64,000 nt of DNA. Origin: Rhodospirillales bacterium. GTDB taxonomy: Bacteria; Pseudomonadota; Alphaproteobacteria; Rhodospirillales; Magnetospirillaceae. The notes under the pieces were generated by a model. That model was not told where the DNA came from. It ran no database searches and saw nothing but the letters and a program-made list of their open reading frames with translations. The position numbers and the translations under genes were made by a program. The stretch is taken from the NCBI GenBank assembly GCA_019455065.1, contig JACFNC010000010.1, forward strand, positions 1 to 64,000, read 5' to 3'. The first letter of the stretch is position 1. Each line of letters starts with the position of its first letter. Shown one piece after another: positions 50,148 through 57,880 of this stretch.

Positions 50148-51383
50148 TCAGTGGCCGGCCCACTCTATGGATTTAATGTCGATACCTTCCTGCACCATCT
50201 CCCACAGCGGGCTCATCTCCCGCAGGCGCGTGACCGCCTCGACGATGTGGTCGACGGCGTAGTCGATCTCCTCGACCGTGGTGAAGCGGCCGAGGCCCAG
50301 GCGCAGGCTGGTGTGGGCCAATTCCACGTCCACGCCCAAGGCGCGCAGCACGTAGGAGGGCTCCAGCGACGCCGAGGTGCAGGCCGAACCGGACGATACC
50401 GCGAGATCCTTGATGCCCATCATCAATCCCTCGCCCTCGACATAGGCGAAGCTGATGTTCAGGTTGCCGGGAATGCGGTGCTCCATGTCGCCGTTCACAT
50501 AGACCTCGGCAAGGCGCCCGGTCACCCCGTCCAGCAGGCGGTCGCGCAGGCCGCGCAGGCGTTCGGCCTCAGCCCCCATTTCCTCGGCGGCAATGGCGCA
50601 GGCCTCGCCGATCCCCACGCACAGGGGCGTCGGCAGGGTGCCCGAGCGCATGCCGCGCTCCTGGCCGCCGCCGTTGATGAGGGCGGTGAGGCGCACGCGA
50701 GGCCGGCGGCGCACGTACAGCGCCCCGATACCCTTCGGCCCGTAGAGCTTGTGGCCCGAGATGCTCATCAGGTCGATGTTCATGGCGTTGACGTCGAGCG
50801 GAATCTTGCCCGCCGCCTGGGCGGCGTCGGTGTGGAAGAAGGCGCCCTTCTCGCGGCAGATGGCGCCGATCTCGGCCAGCGGCTGAATGACCCCGATCTC
50901 GTTGTTGACGGCCATCACCGAGACGACGGCGGTCTTGTCGGTCACCGCCTCGCGCAACTGGTCGAGGTCCACGAGCCCATTGGCCTTCACCGGCAGATAG
51001 GTGACGCGGAAGCCCTCCTGCTCGAGGTGGCGGCAGGAATCGAGGACGCATTTGTGCTCGGTCGCGACGGTGACGACGTGGTCCTTCCTGGCCTTGTTGA
51101 AATAGGCGACGCCCTTGATGGCGAGGTTGTTCGACTCGGTCGCCCCGGAGGTGAAGATGACCTCCTTGGGGTCGGCCCCGATGAGGGCCGCGACCTGCTC
51201 GCGCCCCTTCTCCACCGCCTCCTCGGCCTCCCAGCCGTAGAAATGGTTCCGCGAGTGGGGGTTGCCGAACTTCTCGGTGAAATAGGGCAGCATCGCCTGG
51301 ACGACGCGGGGATCGGTCGGCGTGGTCGCCTGGTAATCCAGATAAATGGGGCGTTCCAATTTCTTCTTCGTCTCAGCGCTCAT
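50148..51383 (-). CDS. iscS: cysteine desulfurase IscS
   Basis: The 411-residue group I cysteine desulfurase has the PLP lysine Lys212 ([12 protein letters not shown]), His110 ([11 protein letters not shown]) and the mobile sulfur-carrying loop [20 protein letters not shown]. It supplies sulfur to IscU, to MnmA (encoded nearby) and to other acceptors. The ATG at 51383 follows the paralogue upstream by 16 bases. Confidence 0.95.
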   Translation of the reverse strand: MSAETKKKLERPIYLDYQATTPTDPRVVQAMLPYFTEKFGNPHSRNHFYGWEAEEAVEKGREQVAALIGADPKEVIFTSGATESNNLAIKGVAYFNKARKDHVVTVATEHKCVLDSCRHLEQEGFRVTYLPVKANGLVDLDQLREAVTDKTAVVSVMAVNNEIGVIQPLAEIGAICREKGAFFHTDAAQAAGKIPLDVNAMNIDLMSISGHKLYGPKGIGALYVRRRPRVRLTALINGGGQERGMRSGTLPTPLCVGIGEACAIAAEEMGAEAERLRGLRDRLLDGVTGRLAEVYVNGDMEHRIPGNLNISFAYVEGEGLMMGIKDLAVSSGSACTSASLEPSYVLRALGVDVELAHTSLRLGLGRFTTVEEIDYAVDHIVEAVTRLREMSPLWEMVQEGIDIKSIEWAGH

Positions 51384-51399
51384 GCGTTCTTCCCTTGCA

Positions 51400-52533
51400 T
51401 CAGGCGGCACTCGCCGCCGCGGAGCCTGCACGGCCGGTGCGCCGGGCCAGCGCCGCCCAGGCATCGAGGAAGCGATCGACATCGCCCTCCTCGCTGCCCC
51501 ATCCCAGGCTGACGCGGATGGCGCTGCCGGCCTGCTCGGCCGTTGCCCCCATCGCACGCAGCACATGCGAGGGAGCGACCTTCCCCGACGAGCAGGCGGA
51601 ACCGGCGCTCACCGCCACACCCGCCAGGTCGAGGGACATCACCTGCACGTCGCTGGCCACCCCCGGCAACGTCAGGCAACTGGTGTTGGGCAGGCGCGCA
51701 CGCGCCGCCCCGAAGATCGTGGACGCCGGCGCGATCTCTCGCGCCCGCCTCTCGAGTCGGTCGCGCCACACGGACAGCCCTGCGGTCCGCCCCAACTCGT
51801 CAGCCGCGATCGCCGCGGCGACACCGAAACCGACGATGCCGGGGACATTCTCGGTGCCGGCGCGGCGATACTTCTCCTGCCCGCCGCCGCGCAGCAAGGG
51901 AACCAACTCCAGCGCCTCGTCCGCCAACACCAGGGCGCCGGCGCCCTGCGCGCCGCCCAGCTTGTGGGCCGACAGCGACAGCATGTCGGCGCCGAGCGCA
52001 GCAAGGTCGACGGAAATCTTGCCGGCCGCCTGCACGGCGTCGCAATGCAGCAGCGCGCCACGGCTGCGCGTCAACTCCGCCACCGCGGCAACCGGCTGGA
52101 TGACCCCCGTCTCGTTGTTGGCGAGCATCACCGAGACCAGCGTGTCGTCGCCCTCGTCACCGAGCAGAGCGGCCAGAGCCTCGAGGTCGACGACGCCGTC
52201 GGCATCGACCGGGATGATCTCCGGCGCGGCGTGGGCGCCGAGGATCGAGTCATGCTCGACCGCCGAGACCAGGACCCTGCGGCGCCCGCAGCCGCGCACC
52301 GCCAGGTTGTTCGCCTCGGTTCCGCCCGAGGTGAAAACCACGTTGGCGGGATGCGCGCCAACCAGGGCCGCCACCCGCTCGCGCGCATCCTCGGTCCGGC
52401 GGCGGGCCAGCCGACCGAAGCGGTGCACCGACGACGGATTGCCGGGATGCGCCAGCGCCTCCGCCACCGCCACCGCCACCTGCGGCCGAACCGGCATCGT
52501 GGCGTTGCAATCGAGGTAGACGGAGGGACGCAT
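51400..52533 (-). CDS. second cysteine desulfurase (NifS/IscS-like)
   Basis: The 377-residue aminotransferase-fold desulfurase has the PLP lysine in [13 protein letters not shown], His in [11 protein letters not shown] and the active-site loop [20 protein letters not shown]. The shorter loop and the pattern [15 protein letters not shown] are of the NifS-like type found between iscR and iscS in many alphaproteobacterial operons. It lies 17 bases after iscR. Two desulfurases in tandem suggest a division between cluster assembly and another sulfur sink. Confidence 0.9.
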   Translation of the reverse strand: MRPSVYLDCNATMPVRPQVAVAVAEALAHPGNPSSVHRFGRLARRRTEDARERVAALVGAHPANVVFTSGGTEANNLAVRGCGRRRVLVSAVEHDSILGAHAAPEIIPVDADGVVDLEALAALLGDEGDDTLVSVMLANNETGVIQPVAAVAELTRSRGALLHCDAVQAAGKISVDLAALGADMLSLSAHKLGGAQGAGALVLADEALELVPLLRGGGQEKYRRAGTENVPGIVGFGVAAAIAADELGRTAGLSVWRDRLERRAREIAPASTIFGAARARLPNTSCLTLPGVASDVQVMSLDLAGVAVSAGSACSSGKVAPSHVLRAMGATAEQAGSAIRVSLGWGSEEGDVDRFLDAWAALARRTGRAGSAAASAA

Positions 52534-52550
52534 GGGTCTGCGATAGGTCC

Positions 52551-53015
52551 TTACTGGGCCGCGACCGAACCGGTCGCCGCGTGGAACACGCCGCTGGTAC
52601 CGAGAACGCGACGCTCGCAGACGTCCGCGAGCGTCACCGAGCTGAGATAGAGATAGATCTGGTTTCCGAGCTCTTCCCAAAGGTCGTGAGTCAGGCAGCG
52701 GCCCTTGTTGTTGTGGCAGCCGGCCGGCGAACCGGGGGTGCAGCGCGTCGTCTGGATCGGCTCGTCGACCGCGAGGATGATGTCCGAGATACGCAACTGT
52801 CCGACGGACCGCGCCAGCAGGTAGCCGCCGCCCGGGCCGCGCACGCTCTTCACGAGGCCGCCCTTGCGCAGCTTGCCGAACAACTGCTCCAGATAGGACA
52901 ACGAAATTTCCTGGCGTTCGGCGATGTCCGCCAGGGCCACCGGGCTGCCATCGCTGTGCGAGGCCAGATCGACCATGGCCATGACGGCGTAACGCCCCTT
53001 GGTGCTCAGTTTCAC
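52551..53015 (-). CDS. iscR: Fe-S-sensing Rrf2 regulator IscR
   Basis: The 154-residue Rrf2-family regulator has an N-terminal winged helix (MKLSTKGRYAVMAMVDLA) and [2Fe-2S] ligands Cys92, Cys100, Cys107 and a nearby His110. It represses the isc operon when clusters are plentiful. Spacing of the cysteines is slightly wider than in E. coli IscR. The start is GTG at 53015 with AGGAG upstream. It lies 39 bases after cysE; the operator is upstream of cysE. Confidence 0.92.
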   Translation of the reverse strand: MKLSTKGRYAVMAMVDLASHSDGSPVALADIAERQEISLSYLEQLFGKLRKGGLVKSVRGPGGGYLLARSVGQLRISDIILAVDEPIQTTRCTPGSPAGCHNNKGRCLTHDLWEELGNQIYLYLSSVTLADVCERRVLGTSGVFHAATGSVAAQ

Positions 53016-53054
53016 GTCTCTACTCCTGTCTATCCGCCCGGGTTGTGATTGGAT

Positions 53055-53789
53055 TCATCCTTGGCCGCCCGACGCCACCGCCGGGGGCTCGTCCTCCTCG
53101 GCGACCACCCGAGGGTGGCGCGCGGGTACTGACTTGCGGTCATTCTCTAACTCGTCGACGCGTTCGATGAGGGCGTTGACCTGCTGGCGCAGCGACTCGA
53201 TCGTGCGCGCCACCGGGTCCGGCAGATCCTCGCCCGGCATGCCATAGGCGCAGAACTCGCTTTCCTGGCGGTTCTTGCGCATGACCATGCGGGCGGGAAT
53301 GCCGACCATGGTCACACCCTTCGGCACGTCGTTCAAAACCACCGCGTTGGCGCCGATCCGCGCCCCCGCCCCAACCGTGAGCGGCCCGAGAATTTGCGCG
53401 CCCGAACCGACGATCACGCCGTCCTCGAGGGTGGGATGGCGCTTTCCCTTGTGCAGCGAGGTCCCACCCAGGGTCACGCCCTGATAGAGGGTGACGTCGT
53501 CCCCCACCACCGCCGTCTCGCCGATGACGACCCCGGTGCCGTGGTCGATGAACAACCGCCGGCCAATCTTCGCGCCCGGGTGAATCTCGATTCCCGTCAG
53601 TAACTTTCCTATATGGGACAGGAACCGACCGATCAGGTGGAACTGCCGCGTCCAGGCCCCGTGGGCAAGCCGATAGATCAGCACCGCGTGCAGGCCGGGA
53701 TAACACAAAAGGACTTCGGCCCAGGAGCGGGCGGCGGGGTCGCGTGCGCGAATTGATTCGATATCTTCCTGAAGTCTCTTGTATAACAT
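53055..53789 (-). CDS. cysE: serine O-acetyltransferase
   Basis: The 244-residue enzyme makes O-acetylserine for cysteine synthesis. It has an N-terminal helical domain ([20 protein letters not shown]), the left-handed beta helix with [37 protein letters not shown] and [20 protein letters not shown]. The ATG at 53789 gives the usual start; an in-frame TTG at 53891 lies inside the promoter and is excluded. No good ribosome site is seen. Leading the isc operon, it links supply of cysteine to its use by IscS. Confidence 0.92.
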   Translation of the reverse strand: MLYKRLQEDIESIRARDPAARSWAEVLLCYPGLHAVLIYRLAHGAWTRQFHLIGRFLSHIGKLLTGIEIHPGAKIGRRLFIDHGTGVVIGETAVVGDDVTLYQGVTLGGTSLHKGKRHPTLEDGVIVGSGAQILGPLTVGAGARIGANAVVLNDVPKGVTMVGIPARMVMRKNRQESEFCAYGMPGEDLPDPVARTIESLRQQVNALIERVDELENDRKSVPARHPRVVAEEDEPPAVASGGQG

Positions 53790-53872
53790 GGCCGCGACTA
53801 TGCTAATGTTCGGAATTGACACACGAAAATCGGTCGGCCCGTCCTGGGGAAGACGTTCCTGCGTCGAAGGGG

Positions 53873-53901
53873 AATATAAGATGCCCGACAAAGGCAGTCA
53901 A
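53873..53901 (-). promoter_or_regulatory. sigma-70 promoter of the cysE-isc operon
   Basis: On the minus strand -35 TTGACT (53896-53901) and -10 TATATT (53873-53878) are separated by exactly 17 bases. The start point would be near 53866, 77 bases before the cysE ATG. It is the strongest promoter match seen in the window and directs the whole cysE-to-iscX operon. Confidence 0.75.
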
Positions 53902-53905
53902 GTAT
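53881..53905 (-). promoter_or_regulatory. IscR type-1-like operator
   Basis: The 25 bases on the minus strand begin ATACTTGACT and end GTCGGGCAT. I count 21 of 25 positions agreeing with the E. coli type-1 IscR consensus (ATASYYGACTRWWWYAGTCRRSTAT). It overlaps the -35 and the spacer of the promoter above, the expected place for repression by [2Fe-2S]-IscR. Confidence 0.7.
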
Positions 53906-53995
53906 GACGATGCAAGCCTGCTTCCTCGGCCAATTCATTCCCGACCCGTTTGATAAACAATAACCGCGCCACGACCATACGGTGCACCAAAGCCG

Positions 53996-54658
53996 ATGCC
54001 TGAAGTGATTTTCAACGGCCCGGACGGCCGCCTGGAAGGCCGTTACCACCACAGCAAGCAGCCGAACGCTCCCATTGCCCTGCTGTTGCATCCCCACCCG
54101 CAGCGCGGCGGGACGATGAACAACAAGGTCGTCTACGCGCTGTACAACGCCTTCGTGCAGCGGGGGTTTTCGACGTTGCGTTTCAATTTCCGCGGCGTCG
54201 GCCGGTCGCAGGGCAAATACGACAACGGCCAGGGCGAGTTGAGCGACGCCGCGGCGGCGCTCGACTGGATGCAGTCGTTCAACGCCAACGCCGCGGCGTG
54301 CTGGGTCGGCGGCTTCTCGTTCGGCGCCTGGATCGGCATGCAGTTGCTGATGCGCCGGCCCGAGATCGACGGCTTCCTGTCGGTGGCGCCGCCGGCCAAC
54401 CTCTATGACTTCACCTTCCTCGCCCCCTGCCCCGCCTCCGGCTTGATCGTGCACGGCACGCAGGACGATCAGGTTCCCGAACCGGCGGTGGCGCGGCTGG
54501 CGCAGAAGCTGTCGGCGCAGCGCAACATCCGCGTCGACTACAACACCATTCCCGGCGCCAACCACTTCTTCTCGGACCAGCTCGACGATCTGGGCCGCAT
54601 CGTCGCCGACTACCTCGACCGCTGCCTGGCCGAGAGCCCCCAGCTGACGCCGGCCTGA
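53996..54658 (+). CDS. alpha/beta hydrolase
   Basis: The 220-residue alpha/beta hydrolase of the group found next to cysE/iscR in many alphaproteobacteria has HPHPQRGGTMNNKVV, the nucleophile elbow GGFSFGAW, an Asp in HGTQDDQVPE and His in PGANHFFSD. The natural substrate is unknown; relatives are annotated as esterases or dienelactone hydrolase-like proteins. It is divergent from cysE with 206 bases between start codons. Confidence 0.85.
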   Translation: MPEVIFNGPDGRLEGRYHHSKQPNAPIALLLHPHPQRGGTMNNKVVYALYNAFVQRGFSTLRFNFRGVGRSQGKYDNGQGELSDAAAALDWMQSFNANAAACWVGGFSFGAWIGMQLLMRRPEIDGFLSVAPPANLYDFTFLAPCPASGLIVHGTQDDQVPEPAVARLAQKLSAQRNIRVDYNTIPGANHFFSDQLDDLGRIVADYLDRCLAESPQLTPA

Positions 54659-54673
54659 CCTTCGTCCTCGCGG

Positions 54674-55759
54674 TCACCCGACCGGATGGAAACGCCCGCC
54701 CGGCATCGGCCGGGCGACGCCGGTCGTCTCGGGCAGGGTGAGCGGCAGGCCGCGGCGGCTGCGCACCGCGAGGAAGGCGAAGGCTTGCGCCTCCAGCGCG
54801 TCGCCGTCCCACCGCACCGCCTCGACCGGCTCGACGGCGACCCCCAGCCGCTCCGACAGCGCCTGCATCAGCACCGGGTTGCGCCGGCCGCCGCCGCACA
54901 CCAGCCAGCGGCGCGGCGCCTCGGGCAGATGCGGCACCGCCGCGGCGACCGCGACGGCGGTGAAGGCGGTCAACGTCGCCGCGCCGTCGGCCGCCGACAG
55001 CCCGTCGACGAGCCCGGCGGCGAAGGCGCGGAAGTCGTCGCGATCAAGGGACTTGGGCGGCGGGTGGCGGAAATAGGGATGCGCCGCGAAGGCGGCCACC
55101 CGCCCGGCGTCGGCCCGGCCGGCCCGCGCCAGGGCGCCGCCCTCGTCCAATGGCCGGCCGCGGTGGCGCAGGCACCAGTCGTCGATGAGCGCGTTGCCGG
55201 GGCCGGTGTCGAAGGCCAGCAGGCGCCCGCCGCCCAGCCAGGTGACGTTGCCGACGCCACCGAGATTGAGGACGGCCAGCGGCTGGTCGAGCGCGGCCGC
55301 GAGGCCGGCATGGAACAGCGGCACCAGCGGCGCCCCCTGACCGCCGGCGGCGACGTCGGCGGTGCGGAAGTCGTTGACCACGGGAATGCCGGTCAGCCGG
55401 GCCAGCAGCGCGCCGTCGCCGATCTGCCAGGTGCGCCCCTCGCCCGGCCGGTGCAGGATGGTGTGGCCGTGAAGGCCGACGACGTCGACCGCGGCCGGCG
55501 CCATCCCCGCCGCCTCGAGCAGCGCCCGCACCGCCGCGGCATGGAATTCGGTGACCTCGCGCTCGACCGCCGCGACCGCGCCCACCCCGCCGAGCACGTC
55601 CCGCAGCCGCGCGCGAAGGCCATCGGGATAGGGCAGCGTCATTGCCGGTCCCGTCTCGCGGACGGTCTCGCCGTCGGTCACCATCAGAGCCGCGTCCACC
55701 CCGTCGAGCGAGGTGCCGGACATCAGGCCGAGGGCGGTGAGGAAGGTGAAGGGTGGCAT
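54674..55759 (-). CDS. anmK: anhydro-N-acetylmuramic acid kinase
   Basis: The 361-residue kinase of cell-wall recycling has the ATP-binding GLMSGTSLDGVDAALM, VGLHGHTILHRP, AVLNLGGVGNVT and FDTGPGNALIDDW. It converts 1,6-anhydro-MurNAc to MurNAc-6-P. The ATG at 55759 gives a length close to E. coli AnmK (369). It has no Shine-Dalgarno and a -10-like TATAAC ends 6 bases before it. tyrS is divergent. The product of the reaction needs MurQ, not seen here. Confidence 0.92.
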   Translation of the reverse strand: MPPFTFLTALGLMSGTSLDGVDAALMVTDGETVRETGPAMTLPYPDGLRARLRDVLGGVGAVAAVEREVTEFHAAAVRALLEAAGMAPAAVDVVGLHGHTILHRPGEGRTWQIGDGALLARLTGIPVVNDFRTADVAAGGQGAPLVPLFHAGLAAALDQPLAVLNLGGVGNVTWLGGGRLLAFDTGPGNALIDDWCLRHRGRPLDEGGALARAGRADAGRVAAFAAHPYFRHPPPKSLDRDDFRAFAAGLVDGLSAADGAATLTAFTAVAVAAAVPHLPEAPRRWLVCGGGRRNPVLMQALSERLGVAVEPVEAVRWDGDALEAQAFAFLAVRSRRGLPLTLPETTGVARPMPGGRFHPVG

Positions 55760-55765
55760 AGGGAG

Positions 55766-55771
55766 GTTATA
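55766..55771 (-). promoter_or_regulatory. possible -10 element of a leaderless anmK transcript
   Basis: TATAAC on the minus strand lies 6 bases before the anmK ATG, with TTTTCA 18 bases upstream. The start point would fall at or next to the ATG, which would explain the lack of a ribosome-binding site. Confidence 0.35.
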
Positions 55772-55976
55772 CGCCGCCACCGGATCAATTGAAAACAAGG
55801 CGACGGCGGATTGCGGTGCGCCCTATATGGGAGGTCGTCGCCGAAGACCTCGATTCTCTGGAAGGTGCATCGTCGCGCGGCGACGCCCCTTAGCCCCCTC
55901 GCCCCACCCCCGCCTTCAAATCCCCCGGCGATTGTGCTAAACGGGCGGCCGTCCCTGTCCCCTTCGCCGGACCGCC

Positions 55977-57230
55977 ATGACCGCCCTTCGCTCCGATTTC
56001 CTGGCCACCGTCACCGCCCGCGGCTTCGTGCATCAGTGCACCGACACCGAGGGGCTCGATGCCGCGCTGTCGGCGGGCCGGCCGCGGCTCGCCTATATCG
56101 GCTTCGACTGCACCGCCGACAGCCTGCATGTCGGCAGCCTGGTGCCGATCATGCTGCTGCGCTGGTTGCAGAAGACCGGCCACAAGCCGATCGTGCTGAT
56201 GGGCGGCGGCACCACCAAGGTCGGCGACCCCTCGGGCAAGGACGAGGCGCGCAAGCTGCTGTCGGACGCCGACATCGCGCGCAACATGGCCGGCATCAAA
56301 ACGGTGTTCGCCAAGTACCTGAGCTTCGGCGACGGCCCCACCGACGCCGTCATGGTCAACAACGACGACTGGCTGTCGGGGCTGCAATACATCCCCTTCC
56401 TGCGCGAGTACGGCACCCACTTCTCGGTCAACCGCATGCTCAGCTTCGAGTCCGTGAAGCTGCGCCTGGAGCGCGAGCAGCCGCTGTCGTTCCTCGAATT
56501 CAACTACATGATTTTGCAGGCCTACGACTTCGTCGAGCTGGCGCGGCGGATGGACTGCATCCTGCAGATGGGCGGCTCGGACCAGTGGGGCAACATCGTC
56601 AACGGCGTCGAGCTGGGGCGGCGCGTCGACGGCCGCGAGCTGTACGGCCTGACCAGCCCGCTGATCACCACCGCCTCGGGCGCCAAGATGGGCAAGACCG
56701 CCCAGGGCGCCATCTGGCTCAACGAGGACCGGCTGTCGGCCTACGACTACTGGCAGTTCTGGCGCAACACCGAGGACGCCGACGTCGGCCGCTTCCTGCG
56801 CCTGTTCACCGAACTGCCGATCGCCGAGATCGAGCGCCTGGAAACCCTGCCGGGCGCCGAGATCAACGACGCCAAGAAGGTGCTGGCCTTCGAGGCGACG
56901 CGGCTGTGCCACGGCGCCGCGGCGGCCGAGGCCGCCGCCGAGACGGCGCGCCGCACCTTCGAGGAAGGCGCGCTGGGCGATGCCCTGCCCAGTGTCGCCG
57001 TTCCGCTGGCCGAATTGCAGGCCGGCCTGCCCGCCTTCGAGGCCTTCCGCCGCGCCGGCCTCGCCACCAGCAACGGCGACGCCAAGCGCCTGATCAAGGG
57101 CGGCGGCGCCCGGGTCAACGACGCCGCGGTGAGCGACGAAACGCAACCCATCACCGCCGCCGACCTGAAGGACGGCGTGGTGAAGCTGAGCGCCGGCAAG
57201 AAGCGCCACGCCCTGCTCAGGGCGGAGTAG
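55977..57230 (+). CDS. tyrS: tyrosyl-tRNA synthetase
   Basis: The 417-residue class I synthetase has the HIGH-like site in [27 protein letters not shown], the tyrosine pocket ([16 protein letters not shown]), the KMSKS-like GAKMGKT and a C-terminal S4 domain ([18 protein letters not shown]). It attaches tyrosine to its tRNA. Palindromic repeats follow the stop. Divergent from anmK. Confidence 0.95.
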   Translation: MTALRSDFLATVTARGFVHQCTDTEGLDAALSAGRPRLAYIGFDCTADSLHVGSLVPIMLLRWLQKTGHKPIVLMGGGTTKVGDPSGKDEARKLLSDADIARNMAGIKTVFAKYLSFGDGPTDAVMVNNDDWLSGLQYIPFLREYGTHFSVNRMLSFESVKLRLEREQPLSFLEFNYMILQAYDFVELARRMDCILQMGGSDQWGNIVNGVELGRRVDGRELYGLTSPLITTASGAKMGKTAQGAIWLNEDRLSAYDYWQFWRNTEDADVGRFLRLFTELPIAEIERLETLPGAEINDAKKVLAFEATRLCHGAAAAEAAAETARRTFEEGALGDALPSVAVPLAELQAGLPAFEAFRRAGLATSNGDAKRLIKGGGARVNDAAVSDETQPITAADLKDGVVKLSAGKKRHALLRAE

Positions 57231-57292
57231 GTTCGGTTCCATCCCGATTATGCCCGGGCGGCCCCCACCGCTAACCGCCCCGCTGGGCGCGG

Positions 57293-57324
57293 CGTGGATG
57301 GCCGGGGCAAGCCCGGCCATCACG
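57293..57324. repeat. palindromic repeat after tyrS (GATGGCCGGG family)
   Basis: Perfect 10-bp arms GATGGCCGGG (57297-57306) and CCCGGCCATC (57312-57321) around a 5-base loop, extended by CGT/ACG. Same core as the copy at 13791. Its place 66 bases after tyrS suggests it may help end that transcript. Confidence 0.75.
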
Positions 57325-57346
57325 AATTGAGGGAAATCACAACGTC

Positions 57347-57369
57347 ATGCGCGGACTTGGTCCGCGCAT
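57347..57369. repeat. palindromic repeat (ATGCGCGGA-CTTGG-TCCGCGCAT)
   Basis: A 9-bp perfect inverted repeat with loop CTTGG lies between tyrS and the converging thioesterase gene. Its flanks (GTC before, CCA after) match the flanks of the 27-bp repeats at 44038 and 44114, so these may belong to one superfamily with varied stems. Confidence 0.75.
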
Positions 57370-57404
57370 CCACGGCATGCCACTCGGGATAGGGTGCGCT
57401 CCCC

Positions 57405-57824
57405 TCACCCCCGCAGCGCGGCCACCACCTCGGGGGGCATCGGGGCGCCCTTGAGGCGGCGGCGGTCGGCGGGGTCGACGGTGGTCCAGGCGCGAATCTC
57501 GTATCCCTCGACGGCGAGGCGGCCTTCGCGCGAGAGGCGGTGGCGTACGGTGAAGCGGCTGCCGCGAATCTCGGTCAGTTCGGTCTCCGCGTCCAACGTG
57601 TCGCCGCAGCGCGACGCCATCATGAAATTGGCCTTCGCCTCGACCAGGGGCAGCCCGCCGAAACCCTCGCGCTCCGCGAGCATGTCCTGCAGGGCAAAGC
57701 CCGCCTCCGAGAACAGGCCCAGGGTGCACTGGTCGAACCATGCGAAATAGCGGGGATAGTAGACGATGCCTGCGGGGTCGCAATCGCCCCATTCGACGCT
57801 GATGGTGGTGCGGTAGATCGACAC
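57405..57824 (-). CDS. YbgC/4-hydroxybenzoyl-CoA thioesterase-family acyl-CoA thioesterase
   Basis: The 139-residue hot-dog-fold protein has the catalytic motif WGDCDPAGIVYYPRYFAWFD (Asp16). Family members hydrolyse short acyl-CoA or 4-hydroxybenzoyl-CoA. GTG at 57824 is preferred because GAGGG precedes it and the length is then typical; a TTG at 57854 is in frame upstream. Usually YbgC is near tol-pal genes, which are not seen here. Confidence 0.85.
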   Translation of the reverse strand: MSIYRTTISVEWGDCDPAGIVYYPRYFAWFDQCTLGLFSEAGFALQDMLAEREGFGGLPLVEAKANFMMASRCGDTLDAETELTEIRGSRFTVRHRLSREGRLAVEGYEIRAWTTVDPADRRRLKGAPMPPEVVAALRG

Positions 57825-57880
57825 GGGGACCCTCGTTCCGTTTGCCTCGCGCAAACAGGTGAAGCAGACGGACCGTCAGG

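Noticed and set aside
53789-53891. Longer cysE starting at TTG 53891
   Set aside because: That codon lies within the -35/spacer of the operon promoter, so it is not in the transcript.
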